This document shows positions 47,090 through 58,570 of a stretch of DNA of 64,000 nt, in pieces (the first letter of the stretch is position 1; each line of letters opens with the position of its first letter). A program made the position numbers and the translations under genes. The stretch is from positions 17,004,501 through 17,068,500 of the forward strand of contig JAPYXD010000752.1 in NCBI GenBank assembly GCA_030998225.1, written 5' to 3'. This stretch comes from Diplolepis rosae (Eukaryota > Arthropoda > Insecta > Hymenoptera > Diplolepididae). The notes beneath the pieces were generated by a model. The model was not told the DNA's origin and did no database searches. It worked only from the letters and a program-made list of their open reading frames with translations.

Positions 47090-47890
47090 ACAATTCGTAC
47101 TACTCCGGTAGTAAATCAGTTGAACGCCAACTGTCAATGAGATACCTGTGTCATTTGATAACCAGTATTTGGATTCTGTATAAAGCCAGCACTAAACCAG
47201 TACTGGTCCGAAGGTTGGCACACCTCCCTTGTCGGTATTTTGCCATTTATAGAGATCAGTACTGCGCCAGTAGTAAACTAGTAGAATGCCAACTTTCAAT
47301 GATATCCTTACTGCAGAGTTTAACGAATACTGCCGAAGAATATCGCGCCAGTACTGCGCCAGTAGTAAAACAGTTGAGCGCCAACTATCAATTATATCCC
47401 TACTTCAGAGTTTCACCAGTATTGTCAAAGAATATCGCGCCAGTACTGCGCCAGTAGTAAACCAGTAGAGTGCCAACTGTCAATGAGATACCTGTTTTGG
47501 TTGATATCCAGTATTTGGATTCTGTATACAGCCAGCACTAAACCAGTACTGCTCCGAAGGTTGGCACACCTCCTTTGTCGGTATTTTGCCATTTATCGCG
47601 CCACTACTGCGCCAGTAGTAAAACAATTGAGCGCCAACTGTCAATTATATCCCTACTTTAGAGTTTCACCAGTACTTCCAAAGAATATTGCGCCAGTACT
47701 ACGCCAGTAGGGTGCCAACTGTAAATGATATCCCTACTTCAGAGTTTCACCAGTACTTCCAAAAAATACCATGCCAGTAGTAAGCCAGTAATATGCCAAT
47801 GTTTGGCACAGTATTGACAGGCAGTATTGGCATTACTCTTCGATTACAACTGGCACTATACCGCGCCGGTTATAAAAATTGGCTGGCCTC
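47090..47890. repeat. higher-order repeat of CAGTACTG-type units
   Basis: CTGTCAATGAGATACCTG starts at 47131 and again at 47477, a 346-bp period. Within it, GCGCCAGTACTGCGCCAGTA and CCAGTAGTAAACCAGT-type words recur at shorter spacing. ORFs at 47137-47710 are this repeat in translation. Confidence 0.85.
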
Positions 47891-48109
47891 CGACTTTTCC
47901 ACCTGGGATGCGGCTGTTTGGGAATAATTCAATTATCAATTAATCGTCTGATTGAAATAATAATTGCACATGAGAATATCTTGTATAATAGTTGAAGTAG
48001 TTTTAATTATTCCTTCTTATAGAATATTTTTTTGTATTAATAATGTACATTCTTTTGGCAGAAATGCTATATAGATTCAATAGCATTTTTTCTCAGTTTA
48101 CGCGTTTTT

Positions 48110-49050
48110 ATTCATTACGAGGCATCAAACATCAAACAATTTTAATTCGAATTATTTTTTAATATTTGCTTATATTACCTTAATACCCATTATATTAATC
48201 TGTTAAATTTGTTATTTAAATTTAATATAGTAACTATCATTTTTATATTTGCTTTCAAATGGTTTTTTAAAATGATATTGTTATGAAAATGTTAAAATGT
48301 TAAGGTACGTTAAAGAAACGTCGACAAATTTGTGATCAAATTTAAGGGCTAGCGGTTTCATTAAGTACGATTAATTCTTAATCGACCATTAAATTAATAT
48401 TAACGCACCAGAATATAGAATAACAGATTTAATCACTGATTAAAATTTGATTAACATTGATGTAATTGTCCCTAAGTCAAGTGATGAAGAAAATATCTAT
48501 TTATTTATTAATAAAAGAACTTAAGTTGAAATTGGGCTCAACCCTTTCTGACATGAATTAAAATTAGAAATTAAAATTTGATTATTTTTTATATTCAAGG
48601 CTTTTCACAATGTGACATAGAAGACTATCTGTTACAATAATTGACATTATAATATTCATAATTAATACAGTTGATTACAAAATGCGCATATTCAACCTGC
48701 CATTTAAAATGTTAATAGTGTATGGGAAGTTTAGAATTAAAATGTGAATTGTCAATATTTAGAAAAAAGGAAAATTACACGGAAAATATTAGTCGCTTAA
48801 AAATTCGTTGGCTCTGTGTACTAGTCTCCGATACAAGAAAAAGTTAACTTAAGTTCTGAAACCTCCTTGTTAAAAATCCGATTAATAATTATCTGATAAT
48901 TATAAAACTTTTAAGAAGAATTAAAAAAATTTAATTTTAAATTCTAAATAAACAGCGGTATAAAATTTGTTCAATAGTCGCTGAAAATTTAGAACGCGAA
49001 GCTTTATATTCTCTAATATTTGGAATTCGATTCGGATATAAAAAAAAAAA
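48110..49050. other. AT-rich stretch, nothing recognised
   Basis: Only a lone MITE end just before it (48060-48103, same family as 34753-34949). No gene-like ORFs. Confidence 0.4.
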
Positions 49051-49054
49051 GTTA

Positions 49055-50135
49055 TGGATATTTTTTCAAAAGTATGGTTTTATTAGAAAGATTGAACCTT
49101 TCCATTTAAGAATGAAACACAACATCATTTAAATGACTGCCACGGCCTGCCTTACAGTACCGTATTCGATCAACCCAATTTTTCAGTACATATTTGGGCT
49201 TCAATCCTACGAATGGCAACTTCGATTTCGTGTTTCAAGGCCTCAATCGTTTATGGATGGTTAGCGTAATACTTATTCTTAACGGCTCCCCGCAGAAAAT
49301 AGTCCATCGGGGTAAAATCACAGCTCCGAGGCGGCCAATTGACATCAGAATTTTGGATGATTATTTGATTTTCGAAAACGGTGCGCAAAAGATCGATTGC
49401 TACGTTGGCTGTGTGGCAAGTGGCCCCGACCTCGGGAGAGGAATCTTTTATTCCTCCCCTGGTTAGCGCGGCTAGTCAGCTTGCCTAACGGGCGTGTGGC
49501 CGCGGATGGGAGTCCCGGGCAAACGAATGACGAAAGAGTCGTACGCGACTTTAAGCTGGAACCAACCGACCGCGAAGTTTAAAGCCGAAAGGCGGTACCG
49601 CGTGCGGTGCATTGGTTCGTGAGAGGGGTTTTTTGGTTTTAACAGGTATGCCTATACCCGTCCTAGGAGTGTCCTGTACAACGTCTTTAAAAGATTTCGC
49701 CATTTTTCCTCCTCACCCAAAAAAAAAAGTGGCCCCGTCCTGTCGAAACCAAATGTCTTCCATGTCATCCTCTTCAATTTTTGGAAACAAAAATTCGTTG
49801 AGCATAACACGGTAAGGCTCTCCACTGCCCGTAACGGCTGTTACTTGCTTATTTTCGAAGAAAAATGTCCCAATGATGCCACCGTACTAAAATCCGCACG
49901 AAACTGTTACTCGTTGTGGGTGCATCGATGATGACGATTGGAGTTTCTGAGCCCCAAATGCGACAATTTTGCTTATTGATTTTATTGACCTTTTGCCTAA
50001 ACAATCGAAAATGTACTGAAAAATTGGGTTGATCGAATAGGGTACTGTAAGGCCAGCCGTGGCAGTCATTTGAATGATGTTGTGTTTGAATTTTAAATTT
50101 AAAGGTTCAATCTTTCTAATAAAGCCATACTTTTG
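49055..50135 (-). mobile_element. mariner-like element with duplicated, inverted 3' end
   Basis: Minus-strand transposase pieces include the second catalytic motif WFRQDGATCH at about 49720-49760, DVNWPPRSCDFTPMDYFL at about 49310-49360 and KNKYYANHP. The C-terminal/3' segment (49055-49195) recurs inverted at 50005-50130, so the N-terminal half has been replaced by a second copy of the 3' end. The outer right end reads ATGGTCCACCCTGTATA. A retroposon sits inside at 49429-49726. The clade is the same as at 7162 and 56083-56677. Confidence 0.75.
49429..49726 (+). mobile_element. 298-bp retroposon with poly(A) and 11-bp target duplication
   Basis: AAGTGGCCCCG occurs at 49418-49428 and again at 49727-49737, right after a run of about ten A. 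The insert is GC-rich (GGGCGTGTGGCCGCGGATGG) against an AT-rich background. The tail and duplication are hallmarks of LINE-mediated insertion. It is either a 5'-truncated LINE 3' end or a SINE; no A/B boxes were seen. Confidence 0.9.
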
Positions 50136-52180
50136 AAAAAAAACCTATGAGTTTTTTTTATAGCCAATTCAAATTCCAAATGTTAGATGGTCCACCCTGT
50201 ATATACACTCCAAATTCCCTTCAACGAGAAGCTCTAATATCGGAGTGTTCTCTGCAACGAGCGCGATAGGATCCCCTCCATACCCTACTTGTTGTTATGC
50301 GCGTTATGTATGATGCGCGCAGTTAGCGATGCGATGTTAAAAGGTCTAAATGTTACAAAAAAAATTTCCAAGCATTTTTCATTCAAAGAAATACTGATAA
50401 TTGCGGAAGAAGAAGAATGTAGAGTTTTATACGCAACCAACAGACGACAGATATGGTTAAAATGCCGGCAGCCGGGTAGGAGTAAAAACTAAACAACTGT
50501 TTGACACATCAGATTCTAGCTAAGAGGTAAGTATATATGAAAATGAGATTAATCATTAATGTATTGACGTTTCCAATTTTTAAAGTGTTAATTTTGCCTT
50601 AGTCCACCTCAAGGTTACTATTGTAAGTAGACTGTTTTATTATTGTCAAATCTTGTAGGTGACGTTTTTCTTACTGGACTATTGAAATATAAAATTATAA
50701 GCAAAGATTTTAATGTCAATCAATGTAAACGAACATTTTAAAAATGGTTTTAGGGCGAAATGGATTCAGGCCAAATTGTTGAACAATAAAATTCTATACT
50801 TATACCATACATACTATATTTACAAGCGGATTAATTTTTTTATTTGTTAAATACTTTAAAGTGCTTGTTAAAAATGTCTGTACGTCTCATGATTTTGTTG
50901 AAGCCTCAAATTTGTACACCAAACTAATTCTTCTTCTTGTTCACTATTGAAACAATTTAAGTTATAATATTATAAACAAGCTGCTGTCGTCTGTTGCATC
51001 TCCGTGAAACTTACTTTTCGAACTGTTCCTTGTAGTCTACACTAATTAGGTACTTCAATTGTCATATGTAATACAATATGATATTTACGGAGTATTTTTG
51101 AAATGTTTACATATGGAAAAAATACTCTTACATTCGAAAATTATAGTTTTACCATTTTGGTAAAACGTTACCAGTCATTGCTAGTAATTACCAGTCATGT
51201 CATACTTGACCATTCCGGTAAGCTTCATCATCCCAACACTACATGTGAATAATTGTATGTAGTGAAAAAGTGTATGAAAGAGTAATTTGCGAGTATTCAA
51301 TAAGGAATAGACTTCTTTGACGGTATGTACTCAAAATACAGTTCGATCAATCTAATGTAACACGAGAATATTAGCTATTATCGATCCTAAGATAAAATAA
51401 CCCGAGTCGAAATATGGCGCGACTTTACCGCTCCAAGTAGAACTTTTACCTCTACTTTGCGACTCCTTGTTATACTATCTATTACTAGCTTCTACTTTAC
51501 CGCTCTTCGAAATATTTTAGTTCTATTTTGATTCTAAAAAGTTATGGCCCCTACAATAAAGGTCTTGCCCCTAATACTACGTTTGTGATTACCATCTCCT
51601 TTAAACCTCTATAAGTCCAATAATATATTTTGAGTCCTGTTTTAACGCTATGCAATCTTTATACTGTTTTTAATTTCTCTTTAAACGCTCCTTCATTTAT
51701 GAATTGTACAATTTTACAACAAAACAATTTACTTTTAAAAAAATGAAAAAATAATTTTTTATTATTTTCAATTGCAATATAGTCGTATGCTTGTCACTTC
51801 CATATACATATAACATAATTTGATGTTTGAGAAATAATGTTATTCAAATGTTGTTACCAGTTTATGGAAAATGTAAAAATTAATAATTATTTTCTCACAA
51901 TAAATGTACATTTTGGAAATATTTTAATTTCCATTTCAGAATACTTTGCTGAAAGTTACTTCAGACTTTAATTTTCCATTAAAGCTCTGGTTGTGCACCA
52001 CACCAGCAAAATTTTGACTTAATATGATATTTCATTGTTTTAGAGTTGATAAGAGGAGAATTAAATTTAAAAATTAAATTCCAAACAATCACTTCACATT
52101 GAGATCCAAATTTTGCTAGGGTAGTGCACACTCCGAACAGTAATCAACGCTTAAAATACGTTAATTAAATTAAGTTAAAT
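50136..52180. other. AT-rich stretch without recognised genes
   Basis: A small island at 51155-51235 repeats TTACCAGTCAT and TACCATTTTGGTA-like words. The ORF at 50289-50492 lacks family resemblance or splice context. A GAG|GTAAGT donor at about 50529 is the only splice-like signal. Confidence 0.4.
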
Positions 52181-52184
52181 TAAA

Positions 52185-52838
52185 GATGTTGTCAGATAGG
52201 AAATTCGTATTCCAGCCGGTTGATATAGTTGATTCTTTGATCCCAGTTTCAAAGAGAATTTGGAAGGCGATTCCCAGTCACTTTTAGTCGTTGAACTCAG
52301 CGTCGAATTAGAATTGGTTTGGCTAGCGGTAGAAATCTGGTGAAGCTGGACTAGACTGACTGAATTGCACTCGCGGTATAGATTTGATGGCACTGGACTC
52401 GCGTTGGTTACATTGTAGAAATCGGACGTTGACTAACTAACTGAACTGACTTCTATTGGAACTTTCGCTTTTTATAGAACTTTGAAAGGTCAACTATGAC
52501 GAGTTACATGTTATTACCAACCGCATGTTATTACCAGTCGCATGTTATTACAAGTTATTACAAGTTACATGTTGTGATTGTAGTGTGTGTGGTAAATGCA
52601 TGTAGTAGTGCGTTGGTACTGTATGGCTTCATTAACTTTCTCTCTGGGTCAGTCGATTTGTTATCAAGTGTGGGTATTATAACGGCACATGGTAATTTCA
52701 TATTGATCATCCTATTGATCTGTAGATTTTTCTATAACTTGCGTCGAGAAAATCACACTCGCCGTAATGCTGTCTTGATCCCTGTATTGGTTTCTTAATC
52801 TGCTTGTTACTTGTGGCGGTAGAGTCGCGGAACGTGAC
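52185..52838 (-). mobile_element. possible solo LTR (Gypsy-like)
   Basis: Read on the minus strand the segment begins TGTCACGTTCCGCGACTCTA. It has a TATA box (TCTATAAAAAGCGAAAG, around 52465-52480) followed about 25 bp later by an initiator-like TCAGTTCAGTT, and could end in CTGACAACA near 52185. Short tandem GTTATTACCAGTCGCAT words lie at 52500-52575. No internal gag-pol or second LTR in the window. Target duplication was not resolved, so the call is tentative. Confidence 0.4.
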
Positions 52839-53194
52839 ACAATCTTTTGCTGGGAATTGCTTAATTCAGATGTAATGGTTACTTATACAAGTAAAAATAC
52901 CATTATTTATAATAAACAAGAGACATATGATGTTTTAAGGATTTTAAATGAGTAGCTCAAAATAACCAATCAGGTGACTTGCGTGACGTCTGCGTAGTAA
53001 TATGCTCGTATGAGAGAATGCTCGTTGGAGGGAATCCTCAGTGCATACTAACTAGGCGTTTTTTCACCACTAGCGAGAATTAACACAACTTGCATAACTT
53101 GCACAAAAAAGATGCTTCGAGCACCTAGAAAAACATTCTTGAGGGCGTACATTTCCGACCGGCGATTTTTTAGTGTGCCTGGGTTCGTTCCTCA

Positions 53195-53237
53195 ATGCGT
53201 ACCCCCCCCCCCTCTCTATCTCTCTCTCTCTCTCTCG

Positions 53238-53304
<67 letters not shown>

Positions 53305-53318
53305 GCTCGCTCGCTCGC

Positions 53319-53365
<47 letters not shown>

Positions 53366-53381
53366 CGCTCGCTCGCTCGCG

Positions 53382-53422
<41 letters not shown>
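53195..53422. repeat. (TC)n / (GCTC)n microsatellite
   Basis: About 220 bp of CT/TC dinucleotides with blocks of GCTC and one GCGCGC. Long ORFs on both strands (Ser/Leu/Arg and Arg/Glu) are low-complexity artefacts. Confidence 0.98.
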
Positions 53423-53424
<2 letters not shown>

Positions 53425-54019
53425 CAGTCGGAATAAAGTGTCATGATTTCTGCTTGGGTAATTATAATTTTCTATTTAATTTATTTATTGTCTATTTTAA
53501 TTTTCTGTATGATTATAATTTCTTTTCTGAATTTCCTATATTGATATTATTTTACCTTATTATTTTTATGTATGTAAATTTCTAAATTGTAATTTTAATA
53601 AATGTAGGCCCTGAAGAGGAAGACTGTGTGTTTTCCTTATTTTAATAAAATTATACTAACTGGACAATTCCTAACAAATATTTAAAAAATTGTTAATTTT
53701 GTCAAATCTCTGGTGGTTTCCAAATTCAGTTGACAGTAAAATGAACGAAAACGGCAGGAGTATTTATCAAGTTAATTTTGATTGGAGATATAAACTCAAT
53801 TTATCTAAAAATGTTTTGCTAATTTTTCATATGATTTCAATGCATATTATTGTTATATAAATTTCACTCCTTTTGTAAACATATTTTTATAATAAAATAC
53901 AATAAAATACAAATATGGAAATTGTAATGTTTTTAAAAAATTTATGATTATTTGGAAAATTTGGTGTAGCACTTCGAATAAAGTTTGTGGTGAACTCATG
54001 TTTTTTTCTTTTATTTTAG
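53423..54019. other. AT-rich stretch before a possible exon
   Basis: No gene seen. It ends in a strong polypyrimidine tract and acceptor (TTTTTTTCTTTTATTTTAG) at 54019. Confidence 0.4.
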
Positions 54020-54126
54020 GTCAATGCTCGAAAGCACAGCAGATCAGAGAACAAAATTTTCCCATTAATAATGATAATTGTCAGCCAGAAGATTTAGAGA
54101 GACTTTCTCAAAGGAAACTGAACTGA
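54020..54126 (+). other. possible terminal exon of small secreted peptide
   Basis: After the acceptor at 54019 the phase-1 frame reads (G)QCSKAQQIREQNFPINN and ends DLERLSQRKLN with TGA at 54124-54126. The phase equals that of the signal-peptide exons at 19534 and 36936. Joined to either, it would give a short secreted peptide with two cysteines. No signal exon lies closer. Its tail pattern (NCQPEDLERLSQR) resembles the 61675 exon (NNQPNMDLRKLLDR). Confidence 0.35.
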
Positions 54127-55240
54127 GGTACTCAAGTTGCCAAAGCTCATTACATGTGATGTAGGTACAATAGGACACTAGTATGTATGCCACGACGCAA
54201 CTCAATTTTTATAGACCCTTTCTTTTAAATAATAAATTCTCTTGTAGACTCTAACACTCTTCATAATTATCAGTTATTTTTGGATAGAGAATTAGTAGAG
54301 CTTTCGTTTTGCCAAAGAGTTTTGTCCAAAAATTTGAAGTGCATCATGTAATAATGAATAACAGTTAAAGGTATATGTAAAAAAGCCCCATTTCTGGAGT
54401 CACAGGAACCAATTGCTCGATTTTCTGGAACCACTTTTTGAGTTTACTATTTCATAAATTATGACATTGCTAATTTTTTTCTTTTATAATAAAATTTCAA
54501 AATATTTTATTATATTGATTATTATATCAAATAACTATTATATTTATTGTTGTAATTAGCTTTTTTATATATAATTAAACAGTAAAAACATGCGTTAACC
54601 TTGTCAGTGCACATTTTAACTATATCTAACCAAGGCAAGACACGCAATTATTATACACTCTCTCGCGATCAATACATTAAATAATACATTATTTAAAAAA
54701 ATGCTTTTGAGTTGCTTACAATGCATCTTATTGATTTAGATTTACTAATTATATCGTCGATATTTTTTATACAAACTTTAATTTTAGACAGGAATTATCT
54801 TTTTGGCTTTGACTAATTTAGATTGAACTTCATAAAAAAATTTTTAACAGAACGTTTTGCACACAAGTTTTTAGATTCTTTTAGGAATATAATTCTATAT
54901 AGATTTGAGATTCTACTCCCTCAACCTAAATTTGAGAAAAAATGAGCACTAATTATTAGTCATTTTTTTATTAAATACTTTTAAAAAAATTTATAACTAG
55001 ATAGTATTGGAATTAGTGGAAAATGACGAAAGATAAGTAAAAAATCCTCCAGAACTTTACAAAAATCTATATCATTTTACAGAAAATTCCCATACTTTAA
55101 CAGTTTTCATACAAATTATGAGATATAATCGTTTCTATTCGAATAATCGATATTCGAGTATTGAAAATATGATATTGGGTACAAAAAGTGAAATACTCCG
55201 TGTCATATGAGAAACAAAATGTTCTAAACTGTTCTACTTA
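54127..55240. other. AT-rich stretch, nothing recognised
   Basis: No ORFs or repeats of note. It ends at the TA target of the outer mariner. Confidence 0.4.
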
Positions 55241-55928
55241 TTAGGTGTACAACTTTGCTTCCACCGTTTTTCGATAGATGGCATCATAAATTTATTCTCG
55301 ATTGAAGATGTCAGTTTTTGAGCCAATTATCGTCATCTGCGGGAAGATTTGATTCTCTGCTTTCATTTGAAGAAAACTGCCGAAACACCTCAAAGCCATG
55401 GGAATGATTCAGAAGCAAGGAAATGAGTTGAAGTTGAAGCCGAGAGATGTTGTACGGCGTTTCTTTCATAGGAAATGCCCGGACATGCCTCCACGTTGAA
55501 GGCCAGACCGAATATTTACGGTGACAAGGTTATGCTCTGCATTTGGTGGGAATAACTTGGTGTGGTGTATTATGAGCTGTTGAAACCGGGTGAAACGATC
55601 ACAGGGGATCGGTATCGAACGTAATTATTGCGTTTGAGCCGAGCATTGGAGGAGAAACGGCCACATTACCAAGAGATACGACAAAGTTATCCTCCAGCAT
55701 AACAATGTACGGCTACACGTCGCAAGACCGGTCAACTGGCTTCTTCACCACGATAACGCGCCAGCGCATTCATCGAATCTTATGCAGCAGTTTCTGAGTA
55801 AACACAGTATCGCATTGCTTCGACAACCTCCGTACAGTCCCGACATAGCCCCCTGTGGCTTTTGGCTGTTTCTAAAACTCAAACAACCACTCAAAGGACA
55901 GCGATTCGATGACAAAACGACGGAGATA

Positions 55929-56854
55929 AAGGGTGATCAATTTAGGGGTATAGGATTTTAAATTGAAATAAAACAACGAAAATTCAAATTGATAGGGCAA
56001 TCTTTTTTATTTTTGTGTAGAACCATTCACGACATTTATTTTTTAAAGATAAACCCTGTCAAATGTTGGCCGCAACTGCGCTTTAATTCGTCCATCCGTA
56101 AACACCAATTTTGAATGACTCGCTCGAGGACTTCGGTCGGTATCTCGCAATAACTTCAGTAATGTTGGCTTCCAATGCCTCAATAGTAGCTGGTTTATCC
56201 ACAAAAAATTTAGACTTTACATAACCCCACAAATAAAAGTCCAAAGGTGTGATATCACACGATCTTGGAGGCCAATCCACCGATCCGAAACGAGAGATAA
56301 ATTGCTCACCGAAACGACTACGCAGTAAATCCATTGTTTCACGGGCTGTATGCCATGTAGCGCCGTCCTGTTGGAACCAAATGTCGTGGAGATTACAGGC
56401 TTCAATTTCCGGCATCAAAAATCGTCCAAGTAGTGCCATAAGATAGGCCAAGTTGTTGAGATCGGCGCTGAATCATTTCTTCCGGGTCTTCGGCAAAACT
56501 CTCATTTACAGCCGCTATATTCTCTACGGTTCGGGCTGTATGTGGTCTAATCGATCGAGTATCATCCAATAATGTTAAATTATTCTCGAGTTTGCCGATG
56601 GTATGCCGAATAGTGCGTTCGTTAGGACGATTATGTACACCATAAATTGGCCTGAGCGCGCGATAAACACTTTTCACAGAGCGTCCATTTTCGTAATATA
56701 ATTGTACGATTTAAAACGTTGTTGAGGCGTAAGTCTTTCCATGATGAAATGTCAATAAAAACTGAATAAAATTGTGTATTTAGTTTGACAGTAGTCACAC
56801 GTGACATGTCAATAAAACCCTATTGAAAAAAGTACCTCCAATTTGATCACACTT
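55929..56854 (-). mobile_element. innermost mariner-like element, complete ends, deleted centre
   Basis: Ends AAGGGTGATCAATTTAGGGG and CCTCCAATTTGATCACACTT, with TA at 55927-55928 and 56855-56856. At 926 bp it is a deletion derivative. It interrupts the second mariner right after DDKTTEI. Confidence 0.9.
56083..56740 (-). pseudogene. mariner-like transposase of the innermost element
   Basis: The N-terminal half (VYRALRPIYGVHNRPNERTI, LENNLTLLDDTRSIRPHTAR, then RRSQQLGLSYGTTWTI) runs to about 56402, then the frame shifts. The C-terminal half has MPEIEACNLHDIWFQQDGAT with the second catalytic Asp, then VDWPPRSCDITPLDFYLWGY with the third. The first catalytic Asp region (FSDEAHF) is deleted. 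It belongs to the same clade as 7162 and 49055-50135. Confidence 0.9.
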
Positions 56855-57129
56855 TATAAAGGTAGGCCCGATACTTTCCGGACAGACCTCGTATACGGCC
56901 TGGCTCATCAGCATTTCCGCTCTTATGAAGAAGTCAAAAAATGAACCGATTCGTGGATCGCCTCAAAAGGCGCATCGCTTTTTCGAGATGGTATCCGACA
57001 ATTTCCAGAAAGATGGAAAAAAGTATTGACTAGCGACGGACAGTACTTTGAACAATAGGTAATCACTTTTTAAGAATAAAGCCTCAAATTTTGGAGAGAA
57101 ACGGCGGAAGCAAAGTTGTAAACCTAATA

Positions 57130-58570
57130 CTTGGTCAATAAAAATATTTTGAAGGGTGCCAACATTTTTGAGAACACTATTAAGTTGTTTGAAATGTTTA
57201 AAAAAAGTTTCGGAATATATTATGGGAAAAAGAGTATTCTGATAACTTAAACGTGCAAGAATTAAAATTGATACATTTTGAAATTTGGATAGAAAAATAC
57301 CATAAAGGCATAAAAGATTCAAAAGTACTGTTAAAGATTTCGAATCATTATAATGTAAAAAAAAAACAATACCTTCCCATATGATGAGAACGTAATAACG
57401 ACGAAATTCCTTCTCTCGTTATACAAATTTTTGTTGGGAATTATCTATACAAATTTTAAACACATGAAATAAATTTTTTTGGGTTGAAGAAATAAGAGAG
57501 AACTCTTTTGTTATAATGCTGACTTCATTTGAGAGATTTGATAGAAAAGCAGAGATGCTTGATGAGAGCAACAATTTTTCAAGTGGTTGTTGTAGGGGGT
57601 GTATGGTTAGTGCTTTCATAGATGCTATGGGAGTCTGTTAGTATATGGAAGGAAAACTTCTGCTAAGTGACCTCGATAACGTGACCCATATTTTGCACCT
57701 GAGCAGGGATCATGACCTCTATCAGCTATCTAAAATAGAATTTCTTTTCTACATATCATCAACAACGAAATAGACATATATGCTAATCAAACTTTATTAA
57801 TTATAATGATTTATTACTTTTGACATCCAATAATAAGTTATGTCAAAATATCAAATTTCTTAACGTCAAGGATGTTTTGAAAATGTTCATAAAAAGTAAG
57901 ATTTTTTAAATGATTTAGTGTTGTCTGTTGTTACAACATCTGAGTATCCAATATTCTGATAATCATATAGAGTTGTTTTTGAAATAAAACGACTTCTTCA
58001 GACAAAGGTGAAAAAAAATTGTAATATATTTTTCAACGTTTCAAAGCTCACAAATGGCTTCCTCATCAGGTAAATTTTTTTCTTTTCTTCTTCTCTCTGT
58101 GTAATAAGAAAATAATTTTAAATCAGTTTAGAATAACAATAAATTTCAAAGATACTTAAATTTGAAAAAATTAATTATAGTCATAAAAATATTTACTTTT
58201 AGAATATCAATAAGATGGTTTGTAATGAAATTTTAAGAGAAACATATTAATATATATAAACAGAATAAGGTCCCGATAAATTAAAAATAATCATGAATGC
58301 TGAATCGAAGTTATATTTTAGACATTAGAAAACAGTTCTAGAGAGTTTTTGAACATTTTAAATATTTTTTAGTAGCTTAATGAACTTCTAGTTATTATGT
58401 CACGAAATTCCATCTAGGATCAATGACTTCTGATTGAGTTTATAAGTATTAACTGAATATTAACTAAATATTAACAGTTCATATTAACTACAAATTATTT
58501 CTTTAATTCATGTGAATTCTAATTAAACGGATTCATTTTATTTATGTAATTCACCATTACATCGTATGCT
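57130..58570. other. AT-rich stretch with a Rep-C end remnant
   Basis: CAATACCTTCCCATATGATGAGAACG at 57367-57392 resembles the Rep-C 3' terminus. Nothing else recognised. Confidence 0.45.

Larger units (their letters stand above)
44851..47907. mobile_element. 3.1-kb TIR element with CAGTACTG arrays at both ends
   Basis: TIRs CCCAGGTGGAAA and TTTTCCACCTGGG, each flanked by AT. The left subterminal array (44870-45372) and right array (47090-47890) are rich in the palindrome CAGTACTG and variants. The middle 1.7 kb is AT-rich and carries one small minus-strand ORF (46563-46727). No transposase. The terminus resembles CCCGTGTGGAAAAATTTC of the 37899 element. Confidence 0.75.
55736..56891 (+). 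mobile_element. second mariner, inserted in the outer one, 5' part lost
   Basis: It starts abruptly in the coding region with NWLLHHDNAPAHSSNLMQQF and PPYSPDIAPCGFWLFLKLKQ, then is interrupted by the third element. It ends in the TIR TACTTTCCGGACAGACCTCG at 56891 next to TA. The same TIR and protein occur at 29160-29892. Confidence 0.85.
55241..57127 (+). mobile_element. outer mariner of a triple nest
   Basis: TIRs TTAGGTGTACAACTTTGCTT and AAGCAAAGTTGTAAACCTAA, with TA at 55239-55240 and 57128-57129. The decayed plus-strand transposase includes DKVMLCIWWE, GVVYYELLKPGETI, ALEEKRPHYQ, the degenerate catalytic LQHNNVRLH, and after the nest YGLAHQHFRSYEEVKK and FPERWKKVLTSDGQYFEQ. About 100 bp between the two halves is missing. 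Multiple stops. Confidence 0.9.

Noticed and set aside
47137..47710. Similar 60-106-residue ORFs in tandem
   Set aside because: They follow the CAGTACTG higher-order repeat and have no independent coding features.
52496..52798. 100-residue hydrophobic ORF
   Set aside because: It lies on the opposite strand of the LTR-like segment and is explained by short tandem words and AT-rich hydrophobic codons.
53070..53585. Long ORFs on both strands (Ser/Leu-rich and Arg/Glu-rich) over the CT-rich tract
   Set aside because: They are the dinucleotide microsatellite in translation; frames are open on both strands because the repeat lacks stops.
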